Source of the DNA: Echinimonas agarilytica
GTDB lineage: Bacteria > Pseudomonadota > Gammaproteobacteria > Enterobacterales > Neiellaceae
DNA length: 64,000 nucleotides
Assembly (NCBI RefSeq): GCF_023703465.1
Contig: NZ_JAMQGP010000002.1
Coordinates: forward strand, 62,001 to 126,000
Reading direction: 5' to 3'
Part shown: in pieces, positions 17,745-27,530 of the stretch
Layout: each line of letters opens with the position of its first letter
How positions within the stretch are numbered: position 1 is the first letter of the stretch
Program-made: the position numbers and the translations under genes
Notes under the pieces: generated by a model
What the model was told of the DNA's origin: nothing
The model's input: only the letters and a program-made list of their open reading frames with translations
Database searches by the model: none

Positions 17745-19796
17745 ATGCTACCAATTTCTTCGTTAAATGGTTCTGCAGATGCATCGAGTGCGTATAGAGA
17801 TGCGTCGTCTGAAAATGGCGATGGAGGATTATTCGCTAGCCTTTTTAATGAGTTAGATCTGTCTGAGTCAGAGGCGGATGGCATTGTACAAATGCTGCAA
17901 GGCGAGCAAGCGGAGCAGTTAGATTTATCGGGGCTTTCACCATCAGAATCGGTCAATCAATTGTTGAATTGGCTCAAACAGCAACAAGAACAAGGCAATC
18001 AGTTGCCACTTGATGCCGAAACTATGGCGCGAGCAGAAGATATCTTAGGGCTAATAGCCGAGTACGATAATGAAGCCCCTGTCATAAGCGACGAAACTGA
18101 GCTGGCACAAGATGAAACGCAAGTAGAAGCAAAAGAAGAAGATTCAAATCGAACAGCGCCATCTTTTATAGCTAAAGACAACGATACCGAGTCTATGCGG
18201 CAAGCACTTGCCTCGCTCATCCAGCAATTGAAACTGTCGGAGGCAGAAGCAAAGGCTCAGAAGGAAGATACTGTGACGGATGCAGAATCGGGGCGGAGCT
18301 TCAAAGAGTCCCAATCAGATCAAGCAAAAGCTTCAAGTGTATGGAATGACCTACAAATGACTTCGGCCGAGCTGAAAAGCCAAACCAATTCAATTGGTGG
18401 GGTGGAGATTGGTGATGCTCAAAATATGCTGTCAGATATTCCGTCAAAAATGGCACTCAACACGGATGGTCAAATAGATGAAAACCTACTAGAACAAGAA
18501 GAACTATTGCCATCGGCACCCAAAAAGGCCTCTGAAATTTTATCGCCTCCGACCGCCAAACATGATCCGCTTCAGCAAATGTTCCAACGAGAACTTGCGC
18601 AGCTTCAACCCAACGATATGGCCCCTGTTGATGAAGCAGTTATTGAAGACGAATTGCAGATTCAATCTAAAGTCAATGGTCAACAACCGGTTTCAGAGCG
18701 AGCCTTGGCTGATCTCAAACCGATAGCGGTTACCGCCGTTGAAAGTAAAGCTTCAGGTCAAATCGATCAACAGTCAACGGATGACAGCAGCAAGCCCAAT
18801 ATGCTCACAAATAAGGCCGAATCAACACAAGGTGAGCCCGGCACTTCAGACCAAGAACTTGCACAAAATACAGCGGGCAAATTTAATGTGAAAATTGGCA
18901 GTTCCAAAGAAGAATCCCAACTGGCTTTTTCGGAAAAGCTTGCCAAAGAGCAGCTGAATATTGCTCAAACGCGAGATAGCCAAACCCATTCAGTATCACC
19001 AACGCGTGCGCCTGTTGAAGGCCAAGCGGTTCCATCGGAATCTAATCCAGCGGCACTTGTGATTAATGGTAAAACTGAAACGCAATTGAAAACGGACTTG
19101 AAACAAGCTGAAGCGACGAAAATCAACGATGATGCAGAACAGTTCGATGCTGATTTAGCCGCTGATGATGGTTTGGCAGATGATGCAGAGCAACGTCAAC
19201 AACCACGCCACAGCGCCGGTAATATTTTTGCTTCGGTTGCCACTGGGCAAACAGCACCGGACTCTTCCATATCAACAGGGCAATTTTCAACCTCTATTTC
19301 TCAAGCTCAACAAGCCGTTGTTAATGTCGCTGCTGCGCCTCAATCAATGGCGGCAGAACTAGCCATAGTGGAAGAGAAAATGCAGCTTCTGCAAGACAAG
19401 CTAGCACCTATTTTGGGCCAACGACTTATGATGATGATGGATAAGAACATACAAACCGCAGATATTCAGCTCGACCCGCCCGAGTTGGGGAGCTTAATGG
19501 TTCGGGTTCAAGTTCAAAATGATCAAGCTCAAGTGAGTTTTGTGGCCCAAAATGCTCAAGCCAAAGATGCCATCGAGCAAGCCATGCCGCGCTTAAAGGA
19601 AATGCTGCAACAACAAGAAATGGAGCTTGTGAATGCCAATGTTTCCTACCAGCAAGGTGATCGTGGTGGACGAGATCAGCAACAGCAAGGTTCTCATGCA
19701 CAAAATTCACAGCAACAAGTCGAACAAGACATTGCACAGGTATCACAACCACAGCAGATAATGTTGAAAGCAGGGCATGTAGACTTCTACGCTTAA
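17745..19796 (+). CDS. fliK: Flagellar hook-length control protein FliK
   Basis: 683 residues from the ATG at 17745. The long N-terminal region is low-complexity, acidic and Gln/Ser-rich, as expected for the ruler part. The C-terminal domain (about 560-660) has the conserved core IQLDPPELGSLMVRVQV, which interacts with FlhB to switch export from hook to filament proteins. The frame continues up to a TTG at 17712, but AAGGG 7 bases before 17745 favours the ATG. It is longer than the 405 residues of the Salmonella protein but within the range for marine gammaproteobacteria. Confidence 0.92.
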   Translation: MLPISSLNGSADASSAYRDASSENGDGGLFASLFNELDLSESEADGIVQMLQGEQAEQLDLSGLSPSESVNQLLNWLKQQQEQGNQLPLDAETMARAEDILGLIAEYDNEAPVISDETELAQDETQVEAKEEDSNRTAPSFIAKDNDTESMRQALASLIQQLKLSEAEAKAQKEDTVTDAESGRSFKESQSDQAKASSVWNDLQMTSAELKSQTNSIGGVEIGDAQNMLSDIPSKMALNTDGQIDENLLEQEELLPSAPKKASEILSPPTAKHDPLQQMFQRELAQLQPNDMAPVDEAVIEDELQIQSKVNGQQPVSERALADLKPIAVTAVESKASGQIDQQSTDDSSKPNMLTNKAESTQGEPGTSDQELAQNTAGKFNVKIGSSKEESQLAFSEKLAKEQLNIAQTRDSQTHSVSPTRAPVEGQAVPSESNPAALVINGKTETQLKTDLKQAEATKINDDAEQFDADLAADDGLADDAEQRQQPRHSAGNIFASVATGQTAPDSSISTGQFSTSISQAQQAVVNVAAAPQSMAAELAIVEEKMQLLQDKLAPILGQRLMMMMDKNIQTADIQLDPPELGSLMVRVQVQNDQAQVSFVAQNAQAKDAIEQAMPRLKEMLQQQEMELVNANVSYQQGDRGGRDQQQQGSHAQNSQQQVEQDIAQVSQPQQIMLKAGHVDFYA

Positions 19797-19853
19797 GCTG
19801 GGCTGTGATAACCTTGTCGCCGTCACTGACCAAATATTACGGAATTATATAAA

Positions 19854-20363
19854 ATGGCTGAAGAAGTCGAATTAGAGGTAAAACCCGCAAAGAGCAAATT
19901 ACCTCTTATTATTGCAATTGTTGTTGTTTTATTAGTCGGAGGTGGCGTTGCGGCCTACTTCTTGCTTGGTAACTCTTCAAGTGACGGGGAATCGTCAGCA
20001 GCAGAGGCAGCTCCTGCAGCTGCTGCAGCATCGGCAGAGTTAGGTGATGCTTTATATGTAGCGATGCCCCGACCTTTTGTATTTAGTGTACCCGGGCAAG
20101 GCCGTGAGCGTTTAGTTCAAATTAAGGTTCAGCTTTTGGTACGAGGGCTAGATGCCGAGCAGCTAGCCAAAAAACACATTCCTCTGGTTGAGGGAACATT
20201 GCTCAAAACTTTTAGTTCTTCAACCGCCGAGGAACTGGCTTCACTAGCTGGTAAAGAACGAGTGCGAGAGCAAGCACTGAGCGATGTTCGTCAATCCTTC
20301 CTTGATGTTGAGGGCAAAGATGTCGTCGAACAAGTACTCTTTACCGGCTTTGTTTTGCAGTAA
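19854..20363 (+). CDS. fliL: Flagellar basal-body protein FliL
   Basis: 169 residues. A single membrane anchor (about 16-40) is followed by an Ala/Ser/Glu-rich linker and a periplasmic domain with MPRPFVFSV and the RLVQIKVQL strand. FliL surrounds the stator and supports torque. It is second in the fliK operon. Confidence 0.92.
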   Translation: MAEEVELEVKPAKSKLPLIIAIVVVLLVGGGVAAYFLLGNSSSDGESSAAEAAPAAAAASAELGDALYVAMPRPFVFSVPGQGRERLVQIKVQLLVRGLDAEQLAKKHIPLVEGTLLKTFSSSTAEELASLAGKERVREQALSDVRQSFLDVEGKDVVEQVLFTGFVLQ

Positions 20364-20372
20364 GGTGTAATC

Positions 20373-21443
20373 GTGAGCGATCTGTTATCACAAGATGAAA
20401 TTGATGCGTTATTGCATGGCGCAGAAGATGTTGAAGAAGAGGAAGTCGAGGAGGGCGCTGGTGAAGGCGTCATGGAATACGACTTCTCCTCTCAGGATCG
20501 AATTGTTCGGGGTCGTATGCCGACCCTTGAGATTGTGAATGAACGTTTTGCTCGCCACATGCGAATTAGCCTATTTAACATGATGCGTCGTTCGGCTGAA
20601 GTGTCGATTAACGGCGTTCAAATGATTAAATTTGGCGAATACGTCCACACATTATTTGTACCTACATCATTAAACATGGTTCGGTTTCGTCCGCTTAAAG
20701 GAACGGCTCTGGTCACCATGGAAGCCCGTCTTGTATTTGTGCTTGTGGACAACTTCTTTGGCGGCGATGGCCGCTATCATGCAAAGATTGAAGGTCGCGA
20801 ATTTACGCCTACCGAACGCCGAATTATTCAAATGCTGCTCAAGCTTGTATTCATCGATTACAAGGAAGCATGGGCGCCGGTGATGGATTGCGAGTTTGAA
20901 TACCTAGACAGTGAAGTGAATCCATCAATGGCGAACATCGTCAGTCCAACGGAAGTTGTTGTGGTGTCCTCGTTTCATATCGACCTCGATGGTGGTGGTG
21001 GTGATTTTCATATTGCCATGCCGTATTCAATGCTTGAGCCCATTCGCGAGTTGCTTGATGCAGGTGTTCAAAGCGATAAGGAAGACACTGATTTGCGCTG
21101 GGCTATGGCTCTGCGCGATGAAATATTAGATGTCCCCGTTGGTCTTCGTGCAAATTTGCTCGATACCGAAGTATCGCTGCGCGATATTATGGACTATAAA
21201 GCGGGCGATATTATTCCTGTCGAAATGCCAGAAACTGCAACCGTGTTTGTTGAAGAGCTGCCGTCTTATCGGGCTACGGTTGGTAAAAGCAATGACATGT
21301 TAGCATTGAAAATTAAAGAAAAAATAAAACGGCCGAGCGGCGTGAAGAGCGAACTCGCTCTGGTGACGCGCGGCGGTGTCCGGATCGATGGGCAAGCTGA
21401 CATTGAGCGCCTAGAAGATACGTTGAATGAGGACGACCTATGA
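20373..21443 (+). CDS. fliM: Flagellar motor switch protein FliM
   Basis: 356 residues with GTG start. The N-terminal LLSQDEIDALL peptide is the CheY-P docking motif; the CheC-like middle domain and the C-terminal SpoA domain follow. FliM forms the wall of the C ring and receives the signal from CheY (30613). The stop overlaps the fliN start by 4 bases. Confidence 0.97.
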   Translation: MSDLLSQDEIDALLHGAEDVEEEEVEEGAGEGVMEYDFSSQDRIVRGRMPTLEIVNERFARHMRISLFNMMRRSAEVSINGVQMIKFGEYVHTLFVPTSLNMVRFRPLKGTALVTMEARLVFVLVDNFFGGDGRYHAKIEGREFTPTERRIIQMLLKLVFIDYKEAWAPVMDCEFEYLDSEVNPSMANIVSPTEVVVVSSFHIDLDGGGGDFHIAMPYSMLEPIRELLDAGVQSDKEDTDLRWAMALRDEILDVPVGLRANLLDTEVSLRDIMDYKAGDIIPVEMPETATVFVEELPSYRATVGKSNDMLALKIKEKIKRPSGVKSELALVTRGGVRIDGQADIERLEDTLNEDDL

Positions 21444-21880
21444 GCGACAACGAAAACGAAAATGAAGCGGTAGACGATCAGGCTATGGCCGACGAATGGG
21501 CCGAAGCTCTTGCGGCGCAAACGTCCGATGGTATTGATAATGCAGCGCTAGATGCGCAGCCCGCAGATCTTCAAGATTTCTCAGAATTTGACGATGACGC
21601 GCCTATTACACAGGCTGATAAGAAGCGCTTAGAAGGTATTCTAGATATTCCCGTGACCATTTCGATGGAAGTGGGGCGTAGCAAAATTAATATTCGCAAT
21701 TTGTTGCAGTTAAACCAAGGATCTGTTGTTGAACTGGATCGAGTGGCGGGTGAACCCTTGGATGTATTAGTTAACGGTACGCTGATCGCGCATGGTGAGG
21801 TTGTTGTGGTGAATGACAAATTTGGTATTCGCTTAACCGATGTGATCAGTCAGACCGAACGCATTAAAAAGTTGCGATAA
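21440..21880 (+). CDS. fliN: Flagellar motor switch protein FliN
   Basis: 146 residues. Acidic N-terminal extension (1-60), then the SpoA domain with ILDIPVTISMEVG and NIRNLLQLNQGSVVELDR and the C-terminal VVVNDKFGIRLTD. FliN forms the base of the C ring and a docking site for FliH. Confidence 0.96.
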   Translation: MSDNENENEAVDDQAMADEWAEALAAQTSDGIDNAALDAQPADLQDFSEFDDDAPITQADKKRLEGILDIPVTISMEVGRSKINIRNLLQLNQGSVVELDRVAGEPLDVLVNGTLIAHGEVVVVNDKFGIRLTDVISQTERIKKLR

Positions 21881-21884
21881 TCGA

Positions 21885-22274
21885 ATGATGATTGCATGGT
21901 TAATGGCTGCATCAGAAACGGCAAAAGTGTTACAGCCAAGTACGGCAGTTGATACAACTGGTCAGCTTGTTTCCATGATGATTTCGCTCATGGTGGTGTT
22001 AGCCATCGCAATTGGTCTTGCCTTTTTGTGGCGACGCTTCATGCCGCAAAGTATCACGGGTCATCACGGACTTGATATCGTAGCCAGTCGAAATATTGGC
22101 AGTCGAGAACGTTTGCTACTCGTAAAAGTTGGCCAACGTTATGTGTTGCTCGGAGCAACACCACAATCTATTAATCAACTCGCTGAATTTACTGCCGACG
22201 AACTTCCCGAAGCTCTTTCGGCTGTAAAGCAGCAACCAGTTCAAACATGGCAGTTATGGCGAAGCAAAACTTAA
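21885..22274 (+). CDS. fliO: Flagellar export protein FliO
   Basis: 129 residues with one membrane helix (about 27-50) and a cytoplasmic domain containing [19 protein letters not shown], the recognisable FliO segment. FliO scaffolds assembly of the FliP ring. Its last 28 bases overlap fliP. Confidence 0.88.
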   Translation: MMIAWLMAASETAKVLQPSTAVDTTGQLVSMMISLMVVLAIAIGLAFLWRRFMPQSITGHHGLDIVASRNIGSRERLLLVKVGQRYVLLGATPQSINQLAEFTADELPEALSAVKQQPVQTWQLWRSKT

Positions 22275-23053
22275 TTCGACTTTTTAGCGCGTTGCTAACG
22301 GCCTTCGTATTGGCATTGCCGATGGCTGCGATGGCTCAAGACCCAGCATCTGCACCCGATCCGGCGGCAGCTCCAGGTGCGCTGACGGCATTTACGGTGA
22401 CAACCAATGCTGATGGTTCGCAAGATTATTCTGTAACCTTGCAGATTCTGGCGATCATGACATCCCTATCGTTTATTCCCGGAATTCTGATGTTGATGAC
22501 GTCGTTCACGCGTATTGTTGTAGTGTTATCGATTTTGCGACAAGCAACGGGTCTGCAGCAAACCCCTTCAAATCAGATCATTATTGCCTTAGCCCTGTTT
22601 ATGACGCTGTTTGTGATGCGTCCGGTCATCGATCAGGTATACACCGCCGCGGTTGAGCCTTATATGGAAGAATCCATGAACTTCCAAGATGCAATTGCTA
22701 CTGCGCGAGTTCCGATAGAAGAGTTTATGCTGGCGCAAACTCGGGTGAATGATCTTGAAGCCTTTATGAATATCGCCAATATTGAGCCCATTCCAGCGGG
22801 TGAGCGCGTGCCACTCACTGTGCTGATCCCCGCATTTGTGACCAGCGAGCTTAAAACTGCATTTCAAATTGGCTTTATGTTATTTATTCCGTTTTTAATC
22901 ATTGATTTGGTAGTGGCGAGTGTGTTGATGGCAATGGGTATGATGATGCTATCACCCATGATTGTATCGCTGCCCTTCAAGCTTATGTTGTTTGTATTGG
23001 TGGACGGTTGGAATTTGGTTCTGGGTACATTGGCTAATAGTTTTGGGCTTTAG
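22247..23053 (+). CDS. fliP: Flagellar export gate protein FliP
   Basis: 268 residues. Signal peptide (about 1-30, ending MAAMA), then the conserved FliP membrane core with [33 protein letters not shown] and the C-terminal [15 protein letters not shown]. Five FliP with one FliR and four FliQ form the entry pore of the export gate. The start lies within fliO; ATG at 22256 is an alternative. Confidence 0.96.
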   Translation: MAVMAKQNLIRLFSALLTAFVLALPMAAMAQDPASAPDPAAAPGALTAFTVTTNADGSQDYSVTLQILAIMTSLSFIPGILMLMTSFTRIVVVLSILRQATGLQQTPSNQIIIALALFMTLFVMRPVIDQVYTAAVEPYMEESMNFQDAIATARVPIEEFMLAQTRVNDLEAFMNIANIEPIPAGERVPLTVLIPAFVTSELKTAFQIGFMLFIPFLIIDLVVASVLMAMGMMMLSPMIVSLPFKLMLFVLVDGWNLVLGTLANSFGL

Positions 23054-23094
23054 CTGCCATTCATTGTGCGAAGGCATTAAAAAGGAGAGCAACC

Positions 23095-23364
23095 ATGACA
23101 CCTGAGGTATTTGTCGACATCTTTCGCGATGCACTGCAAATTATCGTGATTATGGTGTCTGCTATTGTGCTACCGAGCTTAGCAATTGGCCTTGTTGTTG
23201 CCGTGTTTCAAGCGGCAACATCCATTAACGAACAAACTTTAAGCTTCTTACCCCGTCTTCTTGTGACGCTTGGTGCTCTGATGGCTTTAGGTCATTGGCT
23301 GACTGCGACCATTACTGAATTTACCTTGGAGTTGGTGGCTCGCATTCCTGCGGTGATTAGCTGA
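23095..23364 (+). CDS. fliQ: Flagellar export gate protein FliQ
   Basis: 89 residues with two membrane helices; conserved QAATSINEQTLSFLPR. Preceded by AAAGGAG. Part of the FliPQR helical gate; its last base is shared with the fliR start codon. Confidence 0.96.
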   Translation: MTPEVFVDIFRDALQIIVIMVSAIVLPSLAIGLVVAVFQAATSINEQTLSFLPRLLVTLGALMALGHWLTATITEFTLELVARIPAVIS

Positions 23365-24143
23365 TGGAAATGCCACTGGATGTGGTGATGGATTTTCTGG
23401 CGGGGCTACTTTGGCCACTAGCTCGAATTTCTTCCACACTGGCTTCAATGACACTTCTGAGCTCTCAGAACTTGTCCATGCGCGTTCGTATGGGGCTGGC
23501 CGTTGCAATTACAGTGGCCGTTCAGCCCATCTTACCTCCCATGCCTGATGTTGATATGTTCTCGTTGGGTGGCATGATCATCACCATGCAAGAAATGCTA
23601 ATAGGCTTTTCAGTGGGGATTGCATCTCAACTTTTGATCGCGAGTTTTGTCCTCGCCGGACAAATTATTGGTATGCAAACCAGTTTAGGCTTTGCCAATA
23701 TGGTTGACCCCATTAACGGCCAACAAGTACCAGCAGTAGGGCAATTCTACTTGTTACTGGCGAGCCTTGTGTTTTTATCGTTTGATGGCCACATCGCGCT
23801 GATATACATGGTGGTTCAAAGCTTCAATTCCCTGCCTGTTGGGCTCACCAGCATGTCAGAAGTGAATTATTCTGCCATGGTTGAATGGGGTGGATGGATG
23901 TACACCATGGCATTGAGTATGTCGCTTTCAGCTGTAGTGGCGTTGCTGTTGATTAACTTTTCTTTTGGCGTGATGACGCGCGCGGCTCCCCAGCTCAATA
24001 TTTTTGCGATTGGTTTTCCGATCACCATGCTCTCGGGCTTGCTCATTATTTGGTTAACCGTGGGTAATTTTGTTGAACACTTTGAACGGCAGTGGATTCG
24101 GCACATTGATTTAGTGTGCGACCTGTTGCTGATGAGTTGCTGA
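23364..24143 (+). CDS. fliR: Flagellar export gate protein FliR
   Basis: 259 residues, about six hydrophobic helices, with QTSLGFANMVDP and the C-terminal GFPITMLSGLLI region typical of FliR. Completes the FliPQR gate. Confidence 0.95.
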   Translation: MEMPLDVVMDFLAGLLWPLARISSTLASMTLLSSQNLSMRVRMGLAVAITVAVQPILPPMPDVDMFSLGGMIITMQEMLIGFSVGIASQLLIASFVLAGQIIGMQTSLGFANMVDPINGQQVPAVGQFYLLLASLVFLSFDGHIALIYMVVQSFNSLPVGLTSMSEVNYSAMVEWGGWMYTMALSMSLSAVVALLLINFSFGVMTRAAPQLNIFAIGFPITMLSGLLIIWLTVGNFVEHFERQWIRHIDLVCDLLLMSC

Positions 24144-24153
24144 CGGGGGCGCT

Positions 24154-25317
24154 ATGGCGGAGACCGACCAGGAACGCACAGAAGAAGCCACCCCCCGAAA
24201 ACAGGAGAAGGCACGCGAAAAAGGCCAAGTGCCCCGCTCCAAAGAACTGGCTACAGCAATGGTACTTATTTCGAGTGCTATCGGCTTTTTATGGTTCGGG
24301 CGCGATGCGTCCATGGCCATGCAGCAGATCTTTATTGATTCGTTAACCATTGAGCGTGCTCGAATCTACGATATGAATGCCTACATCAATGGTATTGCGG
24401 GTTCCTTGAAAGGCTTATTGCCGTCTATGGCAGCGTTTATGGCTTTGGTATTTATTTGCGCGTTTGTGGGATCTATCGCGTTAGGTGGTCTTACCGTCAG
24501 TGCTGAGGCTGCGCGCCCCAAGTTGAGTAAAATGAGTCCGCTGCAAGGTTTTAAGCGAATGTTCGGCACCCAAGCGGTTGTGGAATTGGTGAAGGCCATT
24601 GCAAAATTTTCAGTGGTGGCTGTCGTCGCAGTCATGCTGTTAAATATTCTGTTCCCTGAGATTTTGCAACTCTCGAGCGAGTCTGCGCCGGGGAATATTA
24701 TTCATGCGATTACCATGTTCGTATGGATGTTTGTGGGGCTTTGCTGCTCCATGCTATTGATTGTGGTAATTGATGTGCCGTTTCAATTATACAACCACAA
24801 TAAGCAACTGCGCATGACGATGCAAGAGGTGAAAGACGAATACAAGGACACCGAAGGTAGCCCTGAAATTAAGCGTCGTATTAGGCGAGTTCAAATGGAA
24901 ATGGCGCAACGTCGTATGATGGGCGAAGTACCCAATGCCGATGTGGTGGTGACCAACCCAGATCATTTTGCGGTTGCATTACGATATGACAGTCGCGATG
25001 CAAAAGCTCCTGTGGTCGTCGCCAAGGGGATTGATTTTGTGGCCGAGCAAATCAAACAAATGGCGCGAGAGCACGAAATTCCAATTATGCGTCAAGCGGC
25101 TCTTGCTAGGGCTGTCTATTACACCACAGAATTAGAAAAAGAAATTCCAGGCCCTTTGTTTGCGGCTGTGGCACAGATTTTAGCCTATGTTTTTCAACTT
25201 AAAATGTATCAAAAAGGTAAAGGCTCTCGTCCTAAGAGCTTGAACATTGATAAAGAAATCCCTCGTGAATTACTGCTGGACCAAGACGGTAAACAAATAT
25301 TCCCCCCTGATGAATAA
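24154..25317 (+). CDS. flhB: Flagellar export switch protein FlhB
   Basis: 387 residues. Basic N-terminus (TEEATPRKQEKAREKGQV), four membrane helices (about 30-215), then the cytoplasmic FlhB-C domain. At the self-cleavage loop the sequence reads N268-P269-D270-H271 instead of the textbook NPTH; the scissile Asn-Pro bond and His are kept but Thr is Asp. FlhB changes export specificity after cleavage and FliK contact. A second, free-standing FlhB-C homologue lies at 41506. It is the last gene of the fliK operon. Confidence 0.95.
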   Translation: MAETDQERTEEATPRKQEKAREKGQVPRSKELATAMVLISSAIGFLWFGRDASMAMQQIFIDSLTIERARIYDMNAYINGIAGSLKGLLPSMAAFMALVFICAFVGSIALGGLTVSAEAARPKLSKMSPLQGFKRMFGTQAVVELVKAIAKFSVVAVVAVMLLNILFPEILQLSSESAPGNIIHAITMFVWMFVGLCCSMLLIVVIDVPFQLYNHNKQLRMTMQEVKDEYKDTEGSPEIKRRIRRVQMEMAQRRMMGEVPNADVVVTNPDHFAVALRYDSRDAKAPVVVAKGIDFVAEQIKQMAREHEIPIMRQAALARAVYYTTELEKEIPGPLFAAVAQILAYVFQLKMYQKGKGSRPKSLNIDKEIPRELLLDQDGKQIFPPDE

Positions 25318-25343
25318 TCGCTGATTCGCTTGAGTTTATCGAT

Positions 25344-25359
25344 TGGCCTACTCCTTGCA
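25344..25359 (+). promoter_or_regulatory. Sigma-54 promoter of flhA-flhF-fleN-fliA
   Basis: TGGCCTA-CTCC-TTGCA: GG (25345-25346) and GC (25357-25358) 10 bases apart and a perfect TTGCA, 48 bases before flhA. It fits the known FlrC-dependent control of flhA in Vibrio. Confidence 0.75.
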
Positions 25360-25406
25360 ACCCGCTCTTTATAACGACAATTCTTTGGCGCTGACGAGCA
25401 CAATTA

Positions 25407-27506
25407 ATGAACCTTGCTGCAACATTCACAAGTTTTAAATCCAAGGGCATCCGACTGAATGGTCTGGGCGTACCGATCATGGTACTGGCATCGCTGGCAA
25501 TGGTGACATTGCCAATGCCGCCGCTGCTGCTGGATATTTTATTTGCATTCAATATCTCTCTGTCAATGGTTGTGTTGTTGGTATCGGTATATACCCGACG
25601 TCCTATGGAATTCTCCGCTTTCCCTACGGTTTTGTTGATCGCCACGCTGTTGCGTTTGGCACTGAACGTTGCATCCACACGGGTTGTATTGCTTGAAGGT
25701 CATATGGGCGGTGACGCTGCGGGGCAAGTGATTGAAGCCTTTGGTAGCGTGGTGATTGGCGGTAACTATGCCGTTGGTTTAGTAGTGTTTCTGATCCTCG
25801 TCATTATTAACTTTGTGGTTGTGACTAAAGGTGCGGGTCGTATCTCAGAAGTGAGTGCGCGATTTACCTTGGACGCAATGCCAGGTAAGCAGATGGCAAT
25901 TGATGCCGATTTGAATGCTGGGCTAATTAGCCAAGAACAAGCCAAAGCGCGTCGTGAAGATATTGCTCAAGAAGCTGATTTTTATGGCTCAATGGACGGT
26001 GCGAGTAAGTTTGTAAAAGGCGATGCAATTGCCGGTATCTTGATTCTATTTATCAATATCATCGGTGGTTTCGTGATTGGTATGGTGCAGCACAACCTGC
26101 TGTTTGGTGAGGCGGTTGAAATTTATACGTTACTGACCATTGGTGATGGTTTAGTGGCACAAATTCCATCGCTATTGTTATCGATTGCTGCGGCCATTAT
26201 GGTCACCCGTCAAAATAAAGACGGTGACATGGGCGAACAAATGGTTTTCCAGATGTTCGACAGCCCGAAGGCGTTGACCATTTCAGCGGGAATTCTTTTT
26301 GTCATGGGCGTTGTGCCCGGCATGCCTCACTTTGCCTTTTTATCACTTGCCTTATTGTGCGGTGGAGCAGCGGCTTGGACGATCAGAAAGCAAAAACAAC
26401 AAGCGGTTCAGGAAGAAGTTCAACAAGTCGAAGAAAAGCAAACTCAAGTTCAAGAGCAACAGCAAAAAGATTTGTCGTGGGATGACGTGCAACACGTTGA
26501 TGTTATTGGGTTGGAAGTGGGTTACCGCTTAATTCCTATGGTCGATAAAGCGCAAGGTGGAGAGCTACTCAACCGAATTAAAGGTGTTCGTAAAAAGTTA
26601 TCTCAAGAATTTGGTTTCTTGGTGCCAGCGGTCCATATTCGAGACAACCTCGATTTACCCCCAAACAGCTACCGCATTTCACTTATGGGCGTGTCAGTGG
26701 GTGAAGCCGAAGTGACGCCTTCGCAAGAGCTAGCAATTAACCCAGGACAAGTGTTTGGCGAAGTGAACGGGGTGAAAACGACCGATCCAGCCTTTGGGCT
26801 CGATGCCGTATGGATTGACCCAAATACTCGCGAACAGGCACAAGCGCTTGGGTATACCGTGGTTGATGCATCAACGGTCGTCGCCACTCATTTAAGCCAG
26901 TTGCTGACTAATCAAACCGCCAGCTTGCTGGGTCATGAGGAAGTTCAGAACCTGTTGGATATGGTTGAGCGTAAATATCCAAAACTTGTGGATGGCTTAG
27001 TGCCTGATCTGTTGCAGTTGAGTGTGGTCACTCGAATTCTTCAAAACCTTCTCAATGAAGGCGTACCCATTCGAGATATGCGCAGTATTTTACAAACGCT
27101 TCGAGAGTATGCGCCGAAGAGTCAAGATACTGACGTATTAACAGCAGCTGTTAGAATTTCATTGAAGAAGTTAATTGTTCAGGAAATCAACGGCTTAGAG
27201 AGTGAGATGCCGGTAGTGGCATTGTCGCCAGAGTTGGAACAGATGTTGCACCAGTCTCTACAAGCGACGGGAAATGAAGGTGCTGCGATTGAGCCTGGAC
27301 TGGCTGAACGCATGCAACGCTCACTTCATGATGTTGCACAACAACAGGAATTAGCAGGTCAACCTGCAATCCTATTGACCTCGGGAGCCTTGCGCACCAC
27401 CTTGTCTCGATTTGTGAAGAATACAATTCCAGGCATGAGAGTGTTGGCTTATCAAGAAATCCCGGATGACAAGCAAATAAAAATTGTGAGTTCAATTGGT
27501 CAGTAG
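25407..27506 (+). CDS. flhA: Flagellar export gate protein FlhA
   Basis: 699 residues. Eight or so N-terminal membrane helices (to about 325), the conserved cytoplasmic loop between them (SEVSARFTLDAMPGKQMAID), a Gln/Glu-rich linker (about 328-355) and the large cytoplasmic domain that binds export chaperones such as FliS. FlhA forms the nonameric ring and uses proton motive force. Confidence 0.97.
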   Translation: MNLAATFTSFKSKGIRLNGLGVPIMVLASLAMVTLPMPPLLLDILFAFNISLSMVVLLVSVYTRRPMEFSAFPTVLLIATLLRLALNVASTRVVLLEGHMGGDAAGQVIEAFGSVVIGGNYAVGLVVFLILVIINFVVVTKGAGRISEVSARFTLDAMPGKQMAIDADLNAGLISQEQAKARREDIAQEADFYGSMDGASKFVKGDAIAGILILFINIIGGFVIGMVQHNLLFGEAVEIYTLLTIGDGLVAQIPSLLLSIAAAIMVTRQNKDGDMGEQMVFQMFDSPKALTISAGILFVMGVVPGMPHFAFLSLALLCGGAAAWTIRKQKQQAVQEEVQQVEEKQTQVQEQQQKDLSWDDVQHVDVIGLEVGYRLIPMVDKAQGGELLNRIKGVRKKLSQEFGFLVPAVHIRDNLDLPPNSYRISLMGVSVGEAEVTPSQELAINPGQVFGEVNGVKTTDPAFGLDAVWIDPNTREQAQALGYTVVDASTVVATHLSQLLTNQTASLLGHEEVQNLLDMVERKYPKLVDGLVPDLLQLSVVTRILQNLLNEGVPIRDMRSILQTLREYAPKSQDTDVLTAAVRISLKKLIVQEINGLESEMPVVALSPELEQMLHQSLQATGNEGAAIEPGLAERMQRSLHDVAQQQELAGQPAILLTSGALRTTLSRFVKNTIPGMRVLAYQEIPDDKQIKIVSSIGQ

Positions 27507-27530
27507 CGGAATATTTGAGGAGTAGCAGAC

